Source: Gp6-AA40 sp050742535 (GTDB taxonomy: Bacteria > Acidobacteriota > Vicinamibacteria > Vicinamibacterales > UBA2999). From it: 30,128 bases of DNA. The position numbers were made by a program, and so were the translations under genes. The DNA lies in the NCBI GenBank assembly GCA_050742535.1, contig JBOGIQ010000029.1, positions 1 to 30,128 of the forward strand, read 5' to 3'. Position 1 is the first letter of the stretch. Every line of letters begins with the position of its first letter. The notes under the pieces were generated by a model. It searched no databases. It saw nothing but the letters and a program-made list of their open reading frames with translations, and was not told the origin of the DNA. This document shows positions 15,008 to 23,334 of the stretch, piece after piece.

Positions 15008-16120
15008 GTGCGCGTCGCGATCGATGCCAGGAAGCTGCATGACTTCGGCATCGGCACCTACATCCGGAACCTGCTGCGGCAGCTCGCGCGCATCGATCGC
15101 CAGACGGATTACGTCCTTCTGAGCCCCGCGGCGGATCTGGACGTCGCGTCGCAGCTCGGACCGAACTTCCGGGCCGTGCTCGAACCGTCGCCCAACTACT
15201 CCTTCAGCGAGCAGGTGCACGTGCCGTGGGTGCTGCGGCGCGAGCGCCCCGACGTCTTTCACGCGCCGCATTACGTGCTGCCGGCCGCAGTGACGTGCCG
15301 CTCGGTGGTGACCATCCACGACTGCATTCACCTGATGTTTCCGCAGTACCTGCCCAACAAGATGGCGTACGCGTATGCGCGGGCGTCGATGTGGGCCGCG
15401 GTGAAACGTTCGGACCGCATTCTGACCGTCTCGGAAGCGTCGAAGCGGGACATCCTTCACTTCTTCAACGTGGCGCCAGAGAAGATCGTCGTCATCTACA
15501 ACGCGATCGACGATCATTTCTGGCTGACGCCGCCCGAGGACGAAGTGGCGCGCGTCCGCGAGCGCTACCAGCTCGATCATCAGTTCATCCTCTACGTCGG
15601 CAACATCAAGCCGCACAAGAACCTGGTGCGGCTCATCGACGCGTTCGGCGAGCTGCGCCGGACGGGATTCGAGGAGCTGAAGCTGCTCATCATCGGCGAC
15701 GAGATTTCGAAGCTGCCGTCGCTGCGCCGCGCCGTGCACAGCCACAAGCTGCACAAGCACGTCAGGTTTCTCGGTTACGTCTCCGACGACACGCTCCGCG
15801 TGCTGTATCGGCTGGCGTCGCTGTTCGCCTTTCCGTCGCTGTACGAAGGCTTCGGTCTCCCGCCACTCGAGGCGATGGCCAGCGGCACACCGGTCGTGAC
15901 GTCGAATCAATCGTCGCTGCCCGAGATCATGGGGGACGCCGCCGTGCTGGTTGACCCGTACGACGTCGGCGCGATCGTCGACGGGATGCGCCGGGTGCTG
16001 ACCGACAGCGACCTTGCCGCCGACCTCCGGCGCCGGGGTCCGGCACGGGCGCGCGAGTTCTCCTGGGCACGATCGGTGGAGAAGACACGACGCGTGTACG
16101 AGCAGGTAGGTCAGCGATAG
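15008..16120 (+). CDS. GT4 family glycosyltransferase (mannosyltransferase-like)
   Basis: The 370-residue protein starts MRVAIDARKLHDFGIGTYIR at GTG 15008. It shows SFSEQVHVPWVLRRERPDVF, VTIHDCIHLMFPQ and VSEASKRDILHFFNV, then FILYVGNIKPHKNLVRLIDA. The donor-binding EX7E block is YEGFGLPPLEAMASGTP. The layout is that of GT4 enzymes building surface polysaccharides, many of which use GDP-mannose; specificity here is unproven. Its TAG overlaps the GTG of the next gene (TAGTG), so it begins a tightly coupled run through the polyprenyl transferase. No ribosome site is present, in keeping with a leaderless start. Confidence 0.92.
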   Translation: MRVAIDARKLHDFGIGTYIRNLLRQLARIDRQTDYVLLSPAADLDVASQLGPNFRAVLEPSPNYSFSEQVHVPWVLRRERPDVFHAPHYVLPAAVTCRSVVTIHDCIHLMFPQYLPNKMAYAYARASMWAAVKRSDRILTVSEASKRDILHFFNVAPEKIVVIYNAIDDHFWLTPPEDEVARVRERYQLDHQFILYVGNIKPHKNLVRLIDAFGELRRTGFEELKLLIIGDEISKLPSLRRAVHSHKLHKHVRFLGYVSDDTLRVLYRLASLFAFPSLYEGFGLPPLEAMASGTPVVTSNQSSLPEIMGDAAVLVDPYDVGAIVDGMRRVLTDSDLAADLRRRGPARAREFSWARSVEKTRRVYEQVGQR

Positions 16121-17232
16121 TGCGCGTCGCGCTCGTCCACGACTGGCTCACCGGCATGCGCGGCGGGGAGAAGGTGCTCGAAGTGCTGTGCGAGCTCTAC
16201 CCCGCGGCCGATATCCTGACGCTGTTTCACGTCCGTGGCTCGGTCTCGCCGACGATCGAGCGCCACCCGATTCATACGTCGTGGGTGCAGCAGCTGCCGT
16301 TCGCGACACGTCACTATCGCCGCTACCTCCCGCTCTTCCCCGCCGCCATCGCCGGCTTCGACCTGAGCCCGTACGACCTGGTCGTCAGCACCAGCCACTG
16401 CGTCGCCAAGTCGGTGATTCCCGCGGTCCGCACACGGCATCTGTGCTACTGCTTCTCGCCGATGCGGTACGCGTGGGACCAATTCGACGCGTACTTCGGA
16501 GTGGAGCGGGTGGGATATCTGGCGAACCAGCTCGTCTATCGGCCGATCATGACGCGCATGGCCCGGTGGGACGCGGCCACGGCGTCGCGCGCGCACCGCT
16601 TCGTCGCCATCTCGCGTTACGTGTCCGGGCGGATTGCCAGATACTATAATCGCGAGGCGTCGGTGGTTTATCCGCCGGTCGACACCACCTTTTACCGCCC
16701 TGCCGCCGTTACCCCGGAGAATCATTTCCTGATCGTGTCGGCTCTCGTTCCGTATAAACGCATCGACCTCGCGATCGACGCGTGCCGCCGCGCCGGCGCG
16801 CGGCTGCGGATTGTCGGCGATGGTCCCGAACGAGCGCGGCTCGAACGCCGGGGTGGAGGCGAGGTGGCCTTCCTCGGTCCGCTGTCGAACGAGGCGATCC
16901 GGGATGAATACCGTCGCGCCGCGGCGTTCATCCTGCCGGGCGAGGAGGATTTCGGCATCGCTCCGCTCGAAGCCCAGGCCTGCGGCCGGCCGGTGGTGGC
17001 GCTCGCGCGCGGCGGCGCACTCGAGACGGTGATTGACGGCGAAACCGGCGTACTCTTTGACGAGTTGACTGTCGCATCGCTCAGCGCCGCGCTCGACCGC
17101 GTGGCCGGACTGCGCGTCGAAGGTGGACTGTTGCGCGCACACGCCGAACGGTTCTCACGCGAACGCCACGCCGCACGGATGCGCCAGACGATTGACGAAA
17201 CAATCGCCGCGCCGGCGGGGACGACGTGGTAA
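16120..17232 (+). CDS. GT4 family glycosyltransferase (WbaZ-like)
   Basis: The 370-residue protein starts MRVALVHDWLTGMRGGEKVL, a start typical of the WbaZ-like group. It carries VVSTSHCVAKSVIPAVRTRH, CYCFSPMRYAWDQFDAYF and FVAISRYVSGRIARYYNREA. The C-terminal domain has LIVSALVPYKRIDLAIDAC and GEEDFGIAPLEAQACGRPVV, the EX7E donor site. WbaZ of Salmonella is a mannosyltransferase; that specificity is only suggested here. GTG 16120 overlaps the previous stop by one base, and its own stop lies inside the next gene. Length is normal. Confidence 0.92.
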   Translation: MRVALVHDWLTGMRGGEKVLEVLCELYPAADILTLFHVRGSVSPTIERHPIHTSWVQQLPFATRHYRRYLPLFPAAIAGFDLSPYDLVVSTSHCVAKSVIPAVRTRHLCYCFSPMRYAWDQFDAYFGVERVGYLANQLVYRPIMTRMARWDAATASRAHRFVAISRYVSGRIARYYNREASVVYPPVDTTFYRPAAVTPENHFLIVSALVPYKRIDLAIDACRRAGARLRIVGDGPERARLERRGGGEVAFLGPLSNEAIRDEYRRAAAFILPGEEDFGIAPLEAQACGRPVVALARGGALETVIDGETGVLFDELTVASLSAALDRVAGLRVEGGLLRAHAERFSRERHAARMRQTIDETIAAPAGTTW

Positions 17233-18654
17233 GGCGCAACCGCCTGCTCGTCGCGTTCCATGTCATCAGCGACGCGCTCCTGGCCGGGTGGGCGTTTCTG
17301 CTCGCGTATTTCATCCGCTTTGACTTCGGCCTGATTCCCGTACGCAAAGGGATCCCGCCGCTGGCCGAATACCTCAACGTTCTTCCGCTCATCGGCGTGC
17401 TCACGCCGCTGGTGTTCCACTTCCGGGGCGTCTACCGGCTGCGGCGCGGACGGTCCCGGATCGACGACTTCTTTGCCGTGCTCGTCGGCAGCATTGTCGT
17501 CGTCGTCCTGGGAGTGCTCGCGACGTTGTACTTTCAGGCGTACTGGGCATCGCCCGAAGAGCGCTCCCGCGGCGCCTACCAGGTCTCGCAGATCGTCTGG
17601 GGCCTCTTCCTCGGACTGAACGTGACGTTCACCTACGCGTCACGCGAAGCGCTGCGCGAGCTCCTCGAGCACCGGTGGCGCGCCGGCGTCGGGTTGAAGC
17701 GCATCCTCATCGCCGGCGCCGGCGACCTCGGCCGCATGCTCGCCGATCGCATGCTCCAGCATCGCGAGCTCGGCTATCAGGTGGTCGGCTTCATCGACGA
17801 TCGGGCCGGCGGAGACCACCTCGGCTACCGGGGGCTGCCGCTGCTCGGCAAGATTGGCGACGCGGCGGAAGTCGCGCAGGCGGAACGGGTCGACCATCTG
17901 TATGTCGCGCTGCCGATCGAGGAACACTCGAAGCTCCTCGACATCATGGACATCGCCAGCCGCGAGTACATCGACGTCAAGGTCGTTCCCGACATCCTGC
18001 AGTTCATCGCCCTGCGCGCCAGCCTCGAAGACCTCGACGGACTGCCGGTCATCAACATGAACGACGTGCCGCTGCAGGGCATCCGGGCGTGGATCAAGCG
18101 GGTCCTGGACGTCGTGCTCTCGCTGCTCGCGATGATCGTGCTCGCGATCCCGTTCGCGATCATCGCCGCGGTCGTGAAATGGACGTCTCGCGGCCCGGTG
18201 TTCTACGCGCAGGAGCGTATGGGCCTCGACGGCCGGGCCTTCACCGTCTACAAGTTCCGTTCGATGCAGCACGACGCCGAAGACGCCAGCGGGCCCGTGT
18301 GGGCGCGGGAGGACGACCCGCGCGCGACGCCGATCGGCCGCTGGCTGCGCCGCTTCGACCTCGACGAGCTGCCGCAGTTCTGGAACGTCCTCAAGGGGGA
18401 GATGTCGATCGTCGGCCCGCGGCCGGAACGCCCCTTCTTCGTGCAGCAGTTCAAGCACCGCATCCCGCAGTACATGCTGCGCCACAAGGTAAAGGCGGGT
18501 ATCACCGGCTGGGCGCAGGTGAACGGCTGGCGCGGCAACACCTCGCTCGAAAAGCGCATCGAGTACGACCTGTACTACATCGAGAACTGGTCGGTGACTC
18601 TCGATCTGAAGATCATGTGGCTCACGGTCGTCCGCGGCCTCTTCCAGCGTGCCC

Positions 18655-18662
<8 letters not shown>
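17226..18662 (+). CDS. polyprenyl-phosphate sugar-1-phosphate transferase (WcaJ/WbaP type)
   Basis: This initiating enzyme attaches the first sugar phosphate to undecaprenyl phosphate. The 478-residue protein has four N-terminal membrane helices (~8-30, 50-65, 85-105, 120-140) and a CoA-binding-like Rossmann domain (RILIAGAGDLGRMLADRML). A further membrane helix (~295-320) follows, then the catalytic domain: GPVFYAQERMGLDGRAFTVY, KFRSMQ, RRFDLDELPQFWNVLKGEMS, IVGPRPERPFF and KAGITGWAQVNGWRG. The subtype fits exopolysaccharide glucose-1-phosphate transferases (EpsZ/WcaJ-like), although galactose cannot be excluded. GTG 17226 overlaps the previous gene by seven bases. The tail overlaps the start of the UXS-type gene. 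Confidence 0.95.
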
Positions 18663-19591
<929 letters not shown>

Positions 19592-19596
<5 letters not shown>

Positions 19597-19615
19597 AGCA
19601 TCTTCCAGATGCGTG
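19592..19615. repeat. left copy of 24-bp inverted repeat (TAGAGCATC type)
   Basis: It begins GCTAGAGCATCTTCCAGATG and contains the small hairpin GCATCT-TCC-AGATGC. The exact reverse complement is at 21390-21413. The UXS-type gene ends at the TAG within it. More paired bases follow (TAGCGC at 19616-19621 with GCGCTA at 19638-19643, the latter containing the decarboxylase stop). Confidence 0.9.
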
Positions 19616-19640
19616 TAGCGCCACGCAATCCAAATCCGCG

Positions 19641-20768
19641 CTATGCGTCCATCTCCGGTTCGATCGAATAGACGCCTGGCTTGGAGAGGCCGTTGTCGCG
19701 CGGACGCACCGCTCCGACATCGTGGAACACGAGGCGATCGCCGGGACGGAGATCCGCAGGCAGCCACGCATCGCGCGCGACGACGTCGCGAATGTCTCCG
19801 GTGGGGCCGGCGAGGCAGTATTTCATCATCGCGCCTTCGTCACCATCGGTCCTGCGAAAACTGGAGATTCGGTAGCGGTGTGTTCCGTTGATCGTCTCCG
19901 GCAGCCCGGTGCGGACCCCGGCGTCGAGAAACAGCCAGGTATGCCGGCCGCGCGGAATGCGGGCAATGACGCGGGTCACGAGAATCGTGCTCTCGGCCGC
20001 AAGGCCCCGGCCCGGGGCCAGAATCAGCTGCGGCCGATACGGAAGGCGCCGATACGCATCAAGCGTATGGCGCGCGATCCCGGACAGCATCTCGATGCCC
20101 GTCGCCGACGACAGACACCGCGACGGGAATCCGCCGCCGATGTTGATCGTGAGCGCCGGCACGCCTGCGGCGGCTAACTGTCCGAGGACGGGGCCCAGAT
20201 CGTCGAGCGCGCGAGCCCATGCACGAGCGCTCGGCGGGCACGATCCAAGATGAAAGCTCAAGCCATACGGACGGAGACCGACCTCCCTCGTCCGCACGAG
20301 AATCGCTTTGGCAAGCGCGGGGGATGCGCCGAATTGGCCCCCACAGGAAGTCACGTGCCCGCTGCCGTCCACGGCGATACGGACGTACACCTGTGCGCCC
20401 GGCGCACACTCCGCCAGCTTGTCGAGCTCTTCGAACGAGTCGCAGGCGAAACGGGTGACTCCACCGGCGGCGCACGCAACGAGATCGCGCAGGGGCTTGA
20501 CGGATGAACCGGACACGACACGGTCGGGACTGACGTCGAATGCGCTCAGCAGGTCGAGCTCCAGACGCGAGCCGATCTCGAAGCCCGATCCGGCTTTCGC
20601 CAGCGGGCGCAACACGTCCGGCTCCGCGTTCGCCTTCACCACATAGTGGATGCGGGCGCCGGTAAAACACCGCGCGAGCTCTTCGTACTTCTGTCGAACC
20701 AGCTGCTCGGAGATGGCGAAGAACGGTGTCTCGTGTGGCAGCGACTGCACTGACGCGAGATCGAACAT
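19641..20768 (-). CDS. fold-type III PLP-dependent decarboxylase (ornithine/DAP decarboxylase family), divergent
   Basis: The 375-residue protein starts MFDLASVQSLPHETPFFAIS at ATG 20768; the frame is open 31 codons further, but that part is not family-like. It shows the PLP lysine in HYVVKANAEP (K45), FEIGSRLELDLL and FACDSFEELDKL. PLP phosphate contacts are seen in LSFHLGS and INIGGGFP. The family's EPGR, whose Glu contacts the PLP ring, is LAPGRG here (A251). GPTCD is GPTGD (321-325) and GAYT is GAVR (352-355). The fold is clear, but substrate and even activity are uncertain. Polyamine or amino-acid decarboxylation is the family role. It is divergent from an XRE gene and the pair is bracketed by an inverted repeat. 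Confidence 0.8.
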   Translation of the reverse strand: MFDLASVQSLPHETPFFAISEQLVRQKYEELARCFTGARIHYVVKANAEPDVLRPLAKAGSGFEIGSRLELDLLSAFDVSPDRVVSGSSVKPLRDLVACAAGGVTRFACDSFEELDKLAECAPGAQVYVRIAVDGSGHVTSCGGQFGASPALAKAILVRTREVGLRPYGLSFHLGSCPPSARAWARALDDLGPVLGQLAAAGVPALTINIGGGFPSRCLSSATGIEMLSGIARHTLDAYRRLPYRPQLILAPGRGLAAESTILVTRVIARIPRGRHTWLFLDAGVRTGLPETINGTHRYRISSFRRTDGDEGAMMKYCLAGPTGDIRDVVARDAWLPADLRPGDRLVFHDVGAVRPRDNGLSKPGVYSIEPEMDA

Positions 20769-20820
20769 TTCCGCTTGCGTGTCGGCCGGCGTTCTCAGCC
20801 AAGCCGGATTGCCTGGTACA

Positions 20821-20838
20821 ATATCGTCATAACGATAT
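20821..20838. promoter_or_regulatory. palindrome, candidate operator between decarboxylase and XRE genes
   Basis: ATATCGT-CATA-ACGATAT is a perfect 7-bp-arm palindrome in the shared upstream region of the two divergent genes. A minus-strand TATAAT (20844-20839) starts next to it, so a bound protein could block the decarboxylase promoter. The XRE product is the obvious candidate ligand, by inference only. Confidence 0.5.
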
Positions 20839-20860
20839 ATTATATCTCCACAACAATACA

Positions 20861-21376
20861 ATGACGCGTTCTGAACGCGTGCGCTCGCAGCTCTATCGCA
20901 GATTGTTGATAACGTGTGCGTTATTGAACGCCGACAGAACCCTGAATTACAGTTCGAACGTGCCCTCGACCCGGTGGGGTGAAGCCGTCACGCGGCTGCT
21001 CTCCGAACGCGGATGGACCAAGCGCCAGCTTGCCGACCGGGCATCTGTCCGGCCGAACACCATCACCAATCTCATCAAACACGGGAAGGACACCGACACG
21101 GCGATCCTGTCGCGCATCGCCGATGCCTTCGAGGTGGACCTCGCCGAGCTGTTCCTCACGCGCGAGGAAAGCGCGGTTCTTCAGGCTCATCGCACCAGTC
21201 GCGTCGATCGGCTGCGCGACATGGTCGTCAAGGAAGTGACGGAAGCCGTCACCCGGCTCGTCGCACAGGAGCTTGGGAAAAGCGGCACGTTCTCCGACGT
21301 GAGCCCTGCGGCCGGCGCCGAGCGGACCTACAGCCGCCGCAAGGGCAAGCGGACGCGGCGGACCTCCAAGGAGTAG
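20861..21376 (+). CDS. XRE-family transcriptional regulator
   Basis: A helix-turn-helix of the lambda Cro/Xre type lies at about residues 38-97 if ATG 20861 is the start: RWGEAVTRLLSERGWTKRQL, ADRASVRPNTITNLIKHGKD, TAILSRIADAFEVDLAELF. A helical segment follows (RDMVVKEVTEAVTRLVAQEL) and a basic tail (RRKGKRTRRTSKE). No ribosome site precedes ATG 20861. GTG 20960 would start just before the HTH and place two further palindromes in the promoter, so the start is uncertain. It most likely controls itself and the divergent decarboxylase. Nothing indicates toxin-antitoxin function, as no toxin gene is adjacent. Confidence 0.85.
   Translation: MTRSERVRSQLYRRLLITCALLNADRTLNYSSNVPSTRWGEAVTRLLSERGWTKRQLADRASVRPNTITNLIKHGKDTDTAILSRIADAFEVDLAELFLTREESAVLQAHRTSRVDRLRDMVVKEVTEAVTRLVAQELGKSGTFSDVSPAAGAERTYSRRKGKRTRRTSKE
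20864..20880. promoter_or_regulatory. palindrome ACGCGTTC-T-GAACGCGT
   Basis: A perfect 17-base palindrome with 8-bp arms around one central base. It overlaps the first codons of the regulator if ATG 20861 is used, or lies in its leader if a later start is used. It is a second candidate operator; its sequence differs from 20821-20838, so another protein or none may bind it. Confidence 0.4.
20905..20929. promoter_or_regulatory. inverted repeat around ATAACG-TGTG-CGTTAT
   Basis: Arms ATAACG (20909-20914) and CGTTAT (20919-20924) are extended by GTT and AAC with a one-base offset. The four-base centre and ATAACG core resemble the palindrome at 20821-20838, which suggests related operator sites. 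It lies inside the gene if ATG 20861 is used, or upstream of it if GTG 20960 is used. Confidence 0.4.
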
Positions 21377-21389
21377 ACGTCCGTCCTAG

Positions 21390-21413
21390 CACGCATCTGG
21401 AAGATGCTCTAGC
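21390..21413. repeat. right copy of 24-bp inverted repeat (TAGAGCATC type)
   Basis: An exact reverse complement of 19592-19615. The pgsA stop (TAG on the minus strand, 21411-21409) lies at the same place in the repeat as the stop of the UXS-type gene in the other copy. It starts 13 bases after the XRE stop. It could also fold as a short hairpin at the end of two converging genes, but no U-tract follows. Confidence 0.9.
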
Positions 21414-21972
21414 CTTGGGCGGGCTCGTTAATCAGGCGCCGCAGCCGGAAGAAGTAATCCGCGCTGGAGACGAGCGTCAGTCCGAGCGACAGCCAGATCC
21501 CCGCATCCACCAGCCACGACGTCTGCCGCCGGTAGTTGAAATACATGATCACGACGCTGACGACGATGAAGGCCGCGGTCGTCGCCTTCCCGAGGAACGA
21601 CGGTCTGAACGTGCGCGGGCCGATTGCGAGGTTCACGATCGCCACGACGCCGACGATTACGATGTCGCGGCTGATGACGACCACCGTCAGCCAGAGCGGC
21701 AGATGGTTCGTGAGCTCGATGGCCGGCAGGGTCAGCACGATGAACGTGGTGACGAGCAGGAGCTTGTCGGCCATCGGATCGAGCCAGGCACCGAGGCTGG
21801 TGCGCTGTCCGGCGCGGCGCGCGATCAACCCGTCGAGCGCGTCGGTCGCCCCGGCGGTGATGAACACCAGCAGCGCCGTGCCCAGGCGCCCGTAGACGAC
21901 GAGCAGCACGAATGCAGGAATCAGCACGATCCGCAGGATCGTGAGCTGATTGGCGAAGGTCAGGTTGCGCAA
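21409..21972 (-). CDS. pgsA: CDP-diacylglycerol-glycerol-3-phosphate 3-phosphatidyltransferase
   Basis: This inner-membrane enzyme makes phosphatidylglycerol phosphate from CDP-diacylglycerol. The 187-residue protein carries the CDP-alcohol phosphotransferase motif in TDALDGLIARRAGQRTSLGA followed by WLDPMADK, with both aspartate pairs in place. It begins RNLTFANQLTILRIVLIPAF, the usual PgsA start, and has about four to five membrane helices. The start is TTG 21972, four bases after the upstream TPR gene's TGA, without a clear ribosome site, so coupling is likely. Its TAG lies in the 24-bp inverted repeat. A cardiolipin or phosphatidylserine synthase is less likely given length and N-terminus. 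Confidence 0.9.
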   Translation of the reverse strand: MRNLTFANQLTILRIVLIPAFVLLVVYGRLGTALLVFITAGATDALDGLIARRAGQRTSLGAWLDPMADKLLLVTTFIVLTLPAIELTNHLPLWLTVVVISRDIVIVGVVAIVNLAIGPRTFRPSFLGKATTAAFIVVSVVIMYFNYRRQTSWLVDAGIWLSLGLTLVSSADYFFRLRRLINEPAQG

Positions 21973-21976
21973 GACG

Positions 21977-23329
21977 TCAGCGTAAAACGGCCTGCAGCCG
22001 GTTGATCACATCAACGGCTTCGGCGCCGGTGACCGGACGGTTGACCTCGAATCGCATGCCGTCCACGAGCGGCATCACGCCCACGGCGACCACCGCGGCC
22101 GCCGCCGGGTAGACCAGGTGAGAGGCCGGCATGTCGGTGATTGGCGGCTGCTCGGCGAGACGTTTTCGCAGCACCGGGTTTGTCGCCGACGCCATCGTCA
22201 AGACTCGGCGGACGGCCGTCGCCAGGTCGCCGCGCCGGATTCCCAGCCTGGGCTGGAACGTGTGGTTCTCGAACGGATCCATTACGCCGGCGCGCGCCAC
22301 TTGCATGATCCAATCGCCTGCCCAGTGCCCGGCGGCGTCGGTGATGACCACCTGCTGCTGCGGCGCGGCGGCGATGAACCGCTCCAGGCGGACGCCGATC
22401 AATGCGGCCAGTTCTCCGCGGGTCGCTGCCGCCGATGCGGAGATCGCCCGGAATTCCGGCGAGAATGCCGACTCGCGCATGCGCTCGGCGAGCGCCGCGA
22501 TCTTCGCGGTCAATTCGGGAGCCGGATCGAGCGCCGCGGCCTTCCGATACGCCGCGTCTGCCGCCTGATACTCCTGCTGGTCGGCCAGCAGATCCGCCAT
22601 CGCGATGAGCGCTGCCGTGTCGGATGGATCGAGCTCGATGGCTCGCGCGAAGTGCTGTGCCGCACGGCCGTTGTCGCCCTGCCGGCGCTCGACCACTGCC
22701 AGCTCGCGGTACAGGAACGAGCTGTCGGGGGACAGCTCGATCGCCCGCTCGTAGGCGGCGCGCGCGCGATCCAGACGTCCGGCCGAGGCCTCCGAGCGCG
22801 CTGAGTCGATGACCTGCTCCACCGTGCGGAAGCGAAGGACGTCAACGCGGCGGCGAACGTCGGCGAGCGAGCTGTCCGCGGCAAGCGCGGCCTCGAACGC
22901 GGCGAGCGCATCGACGTCCCGCTTCATGGCCAGCAGCGTCTGCCCTCGCCCGATGAGCGCGGGTACGTAATCGCGCGCCGGCCGCAGCGCGGCGTCGAAC
23001 GCTGCCAGCGCGCGTTCGTGATCGCCGCGCGCGAGCGCAACATAGCCCTCGCCCGCGCGGGCCGGATAGAGCTGGGGGTTGCTCTTCAGCGCGGCCTCGA
23101 AATCACGCGCGGCGTTGCGCGTGTCGCCGCTCTGCAGGAATCTCCACGCCAGATCGATGCGCTCGACACCGGGCGCGCGCTGCAGCGACGCCGGTACTGC
23201 GGGGTACACGAAGTCGGGGTACCGGGCAACGGTCGGGACGGAGGGCGGCACAGCGGCGCGGCCGGCGCAGGCGCCAAGCGCAACTGCCGTTCCCAGCACG
23301 AGCGCCAGGCCGCACGCCTTAATCCACAT
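21977..23329 (-). CDS. TPR-repeat lipoprotein with C-terminal SLH domain
   Basis: The 450-residue product has a lipoprotein signal (AVALGAC, Cys at ~21). Several tetratricopeptide repeats cover ~50-270, e.g. AARDFEAALKSNPQLYPARA, AAFDAALRPARDYVPALIGR, AAQHFARAIELDPSDTAALI and ADAAYRKAAALDPAPELTAK. Near residues 330-370, ITDAAGHWAGDWIMQVARAG with MDPFENHTFQPRLGIRRGDL is a recognisable S-layer homology domain. It is probably a periplasmic scaffold anchored to the outer membrane, with SLH contacting cell-wall or surface glycan. ATG 23329 is chosen (GGAGA site nine bases upstream); GTG 23335 is possible. It sits between hflX and pgsA with overlapping or near-touching ends. Exact role unknown. Confidence 0.85.
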   Translation of the reverse strand: MWIKACGLALVLGTAVALGACAGRAAVPPSVPTVARYPDFVYPAVPASLQRAPGVERIDLAWRFLQSGDTRNAARDFEAALKSNPQLYPARAGEGYVALARGDHERALAAFDAALRPARDYVPALIGRGQTLLAMKRDVDALAAFEAALAADSSLADVRRRVDVLRFRTVEQVIDSARSEASAGRLDRARAAYERAIELSPDSSFLYRELAVVERRQGDNGRAAQHFARAIELDPSDTAALIAMADLLADQQEYQAADAAYRKAAALDPAPELTAKIAALAERMRESAFSPEFRAISASAAATRGELAALIGVRLERFIAAAPQQQVVITDAAGHWAGDWIMQVARAGVMDPFENHTFQPRLGIRRGDLATAVRRVLTMASATNPVLRKRLAEQPPITDMPASHLVYPAAAAVVAVGVMPLVDGMRFEVNRPVTGAEAVDVINRLQAVLR

Positions 23330-23334
23330 CACCA

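Noticed and set aside
19598..19612. Terminator at the end of the polysaccharide operon
   Set aside because: The GCATCT-TCC-AGATGC stem is only six pairs and lacks a U-run; it is better explained as part of the 24-bp repeat.
20769..20861. Extended N-terminus of the PLP decarboxylase
   Set aside because: The extra 31 residues are read from the AT-rich control region and do not look like the family; ATG 20768 gives a normal start.
19641..21376. Toxin-antitoxin system
   Set aside because: The XRE gene is paired with a metabolic decarboxylase fold, not with a toxin; size and orientation also differ from known modules.
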